IMG/VR virus record: IMGVR_UViG_3300028844_004700
Span: 1-30,747 of that record
Reading direction: 5' to 3' (one strand)
DNA from: a virus
Length of the DNA stretch: 30,747 nt
The first letter of the stretch is position 1. Each line of letters starts with the position of its first letter. The notes under the pieces were generated by a model that searched no databases, was not told where the DNA came from, and worked only from the letters and a program-made list of their open reading frames with translations. Below are positions 30,230-30,747 of the stretch, piece by piece. A program made the translations under genes and the position numbers.

Positions 30230-30747
30230 ATGGCAGAATCAAAAGTTTCAATAATTAGCAAAGCAGCCATAAAGCTGGGTGAAAGCCCTGTTTCTGGTGA
30301 TGATGGATCAAGCGCTTGGGAGATTGGCGATTCAGTTTATAGTGATTGCTATGAGTCTTTGCTTGCCTACAGAGAATGGACTTTTGCACGAAACAAGCAA
30401 TATTTTGCAAAGCTAAGTAAAGATAGCGTTGCAGATTACAAGTATGTTTATCAAATCCCTAACAACGTTTTAACTGTTATCGACCTAAACGAGCTGACAA
30501 CTTATGAAATTATTCAAGGTGAATTGCACACTGACATTGATAATCCTTTGGTGTCTTGCATAATCAAGCCTGATGAATCAAAACTCCCTGCTCCATTTGT
30601 TAAAGCCTTGGTAATGGTTGTAGCGGCTGAAATGTGCTATCCACTAACTGATAATTCAACACGAGAAGATAAATTAACCAGGCAGTCCGTAGGTTTAATC
30701 AAGCAAGCAGTTGCCATGGACTTATCACAAGAGCCTTTATCATCATT
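30230..30747 (+). CDS. Tail tubular protein A-like, 3'-truncated
   Basis: The 172 visible codons (MAESKVSIISKAAIKLGESP, then 'YSDCYESLLAYREWTFARNK' and 'YVYQIPNNVLTVIDLNE') match podovirus tail tubular protein A/gp11-like adaptors that join portal to nozzle. The later 'VKALVMVVAAEMCYPLT' and 'VGLIKQAVAMD' also fit. T7 gp11 is 196 residues, so only about 20-30 codons should be missing beyond the right edge. The ribosome site 'aaggcgg' precedes the ATG, directly after the capsid terminator. Its usual downstream neighbour is the gene cut at the left edge of this window. Confidence 0.85.
   Translation, partial: MAESKVSIISKAAIKLGESPVSGDDGSSAWEIGDSVYSDCYESLLAYREWTFARNKQYFAKLSKDSVADYKYVYQIPNNVLTVIDLNELTTYEIIQGELHTDIDNPLVSCIIKPDESKLPAPFVKALVMVVAAEMCYPLTDNSTREDKLTRQSVGLIKQAVAMDLSQEPLSS

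Overview
The window looks like most of the genome of a short-tailed (podovirus-type) dsDNA bacteriophage or prophage. It is AT-rich, almost every base is coding, and genes often overlap or share stop/start bases. No host chromosomal gene, tRNA, rRNA, CRISPR array or insertion sequence was recognised. The helicase loader resembles enterobacterial DnaC, and a phage Dam methylase, NinG, ERF and a YqaJ-type exonuclease are present. A gammaproteobacterial host is therefore the best guess, possibly a marine low-GC one; this is inference. No integrase, DNA polymerase or RNA polymerase was seen.

Layout. (1) 1-11343, rightward: a left-truncated tail tube/stabilisation protein carrying an apparent inserted carbohydrate-binding domain, three T7-like internal virion (ejectosome) proteins, a tail fibre with its probable chaperone, and a small membrane protein. 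(2) 14559-11340, leftward: a unit starting with an XRE-type regulator behind a promoter whose spacer holds an inverted repeat. It continues through small proteins, a secreted beta-barrel-like protein, a tandem-HTH protein, an M15 endolysin, a holin and a GNAT-like protein. (3) 18331-14603, leftward: two small membrane proteins, a duplicated gene pair, ERF annealing protein, YqaJ exonuclease and a coiled-coil protein, closed by a terminator. (4) 18363-18499: divergent control region with two sigma70-like promoters flanking an array of 10-bp palindromes in 11-bp phase, including a perfect 32-bp inverted repeat. (5) 18523-23030, rightward: Cro-like HTH, replication initiator with in-gene iterons, DnaC-like loader, Dam, DUF1367 and NinG. 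(6) 23105-30747, rightward: RHH protein, small and large terminase, portal, Bbp19-like protein, scaffold, a structured non-coding leader, major capsid protein, a strong terminator and a right-truncated tail tubular protein A.

The gene cut at the right edge (tail tubular A) is the usual upstream neighbour of the gene cut at the left edge (tail tubular B-like). The window therefore reads as a circular or circularly permuted genome opened inside the tail module, with probably a few hundred bases missing.

How the parts may work together: a lambda-like early region (regulator, initiator plus loader, recombination genes on the other strand) is joined to a T7/BPP-1-like virion module. Lysis genes are unusual in lying on the strand opposite the virion genes and in the regulator-headed leftward unit. 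The points most worth following are the phased palindrome array, the nested-helix RNA before the capsid gene, the in-gene iterons, the phage-encoded secreted barrel-like protein, and the binding-module insertion in the tail protein.
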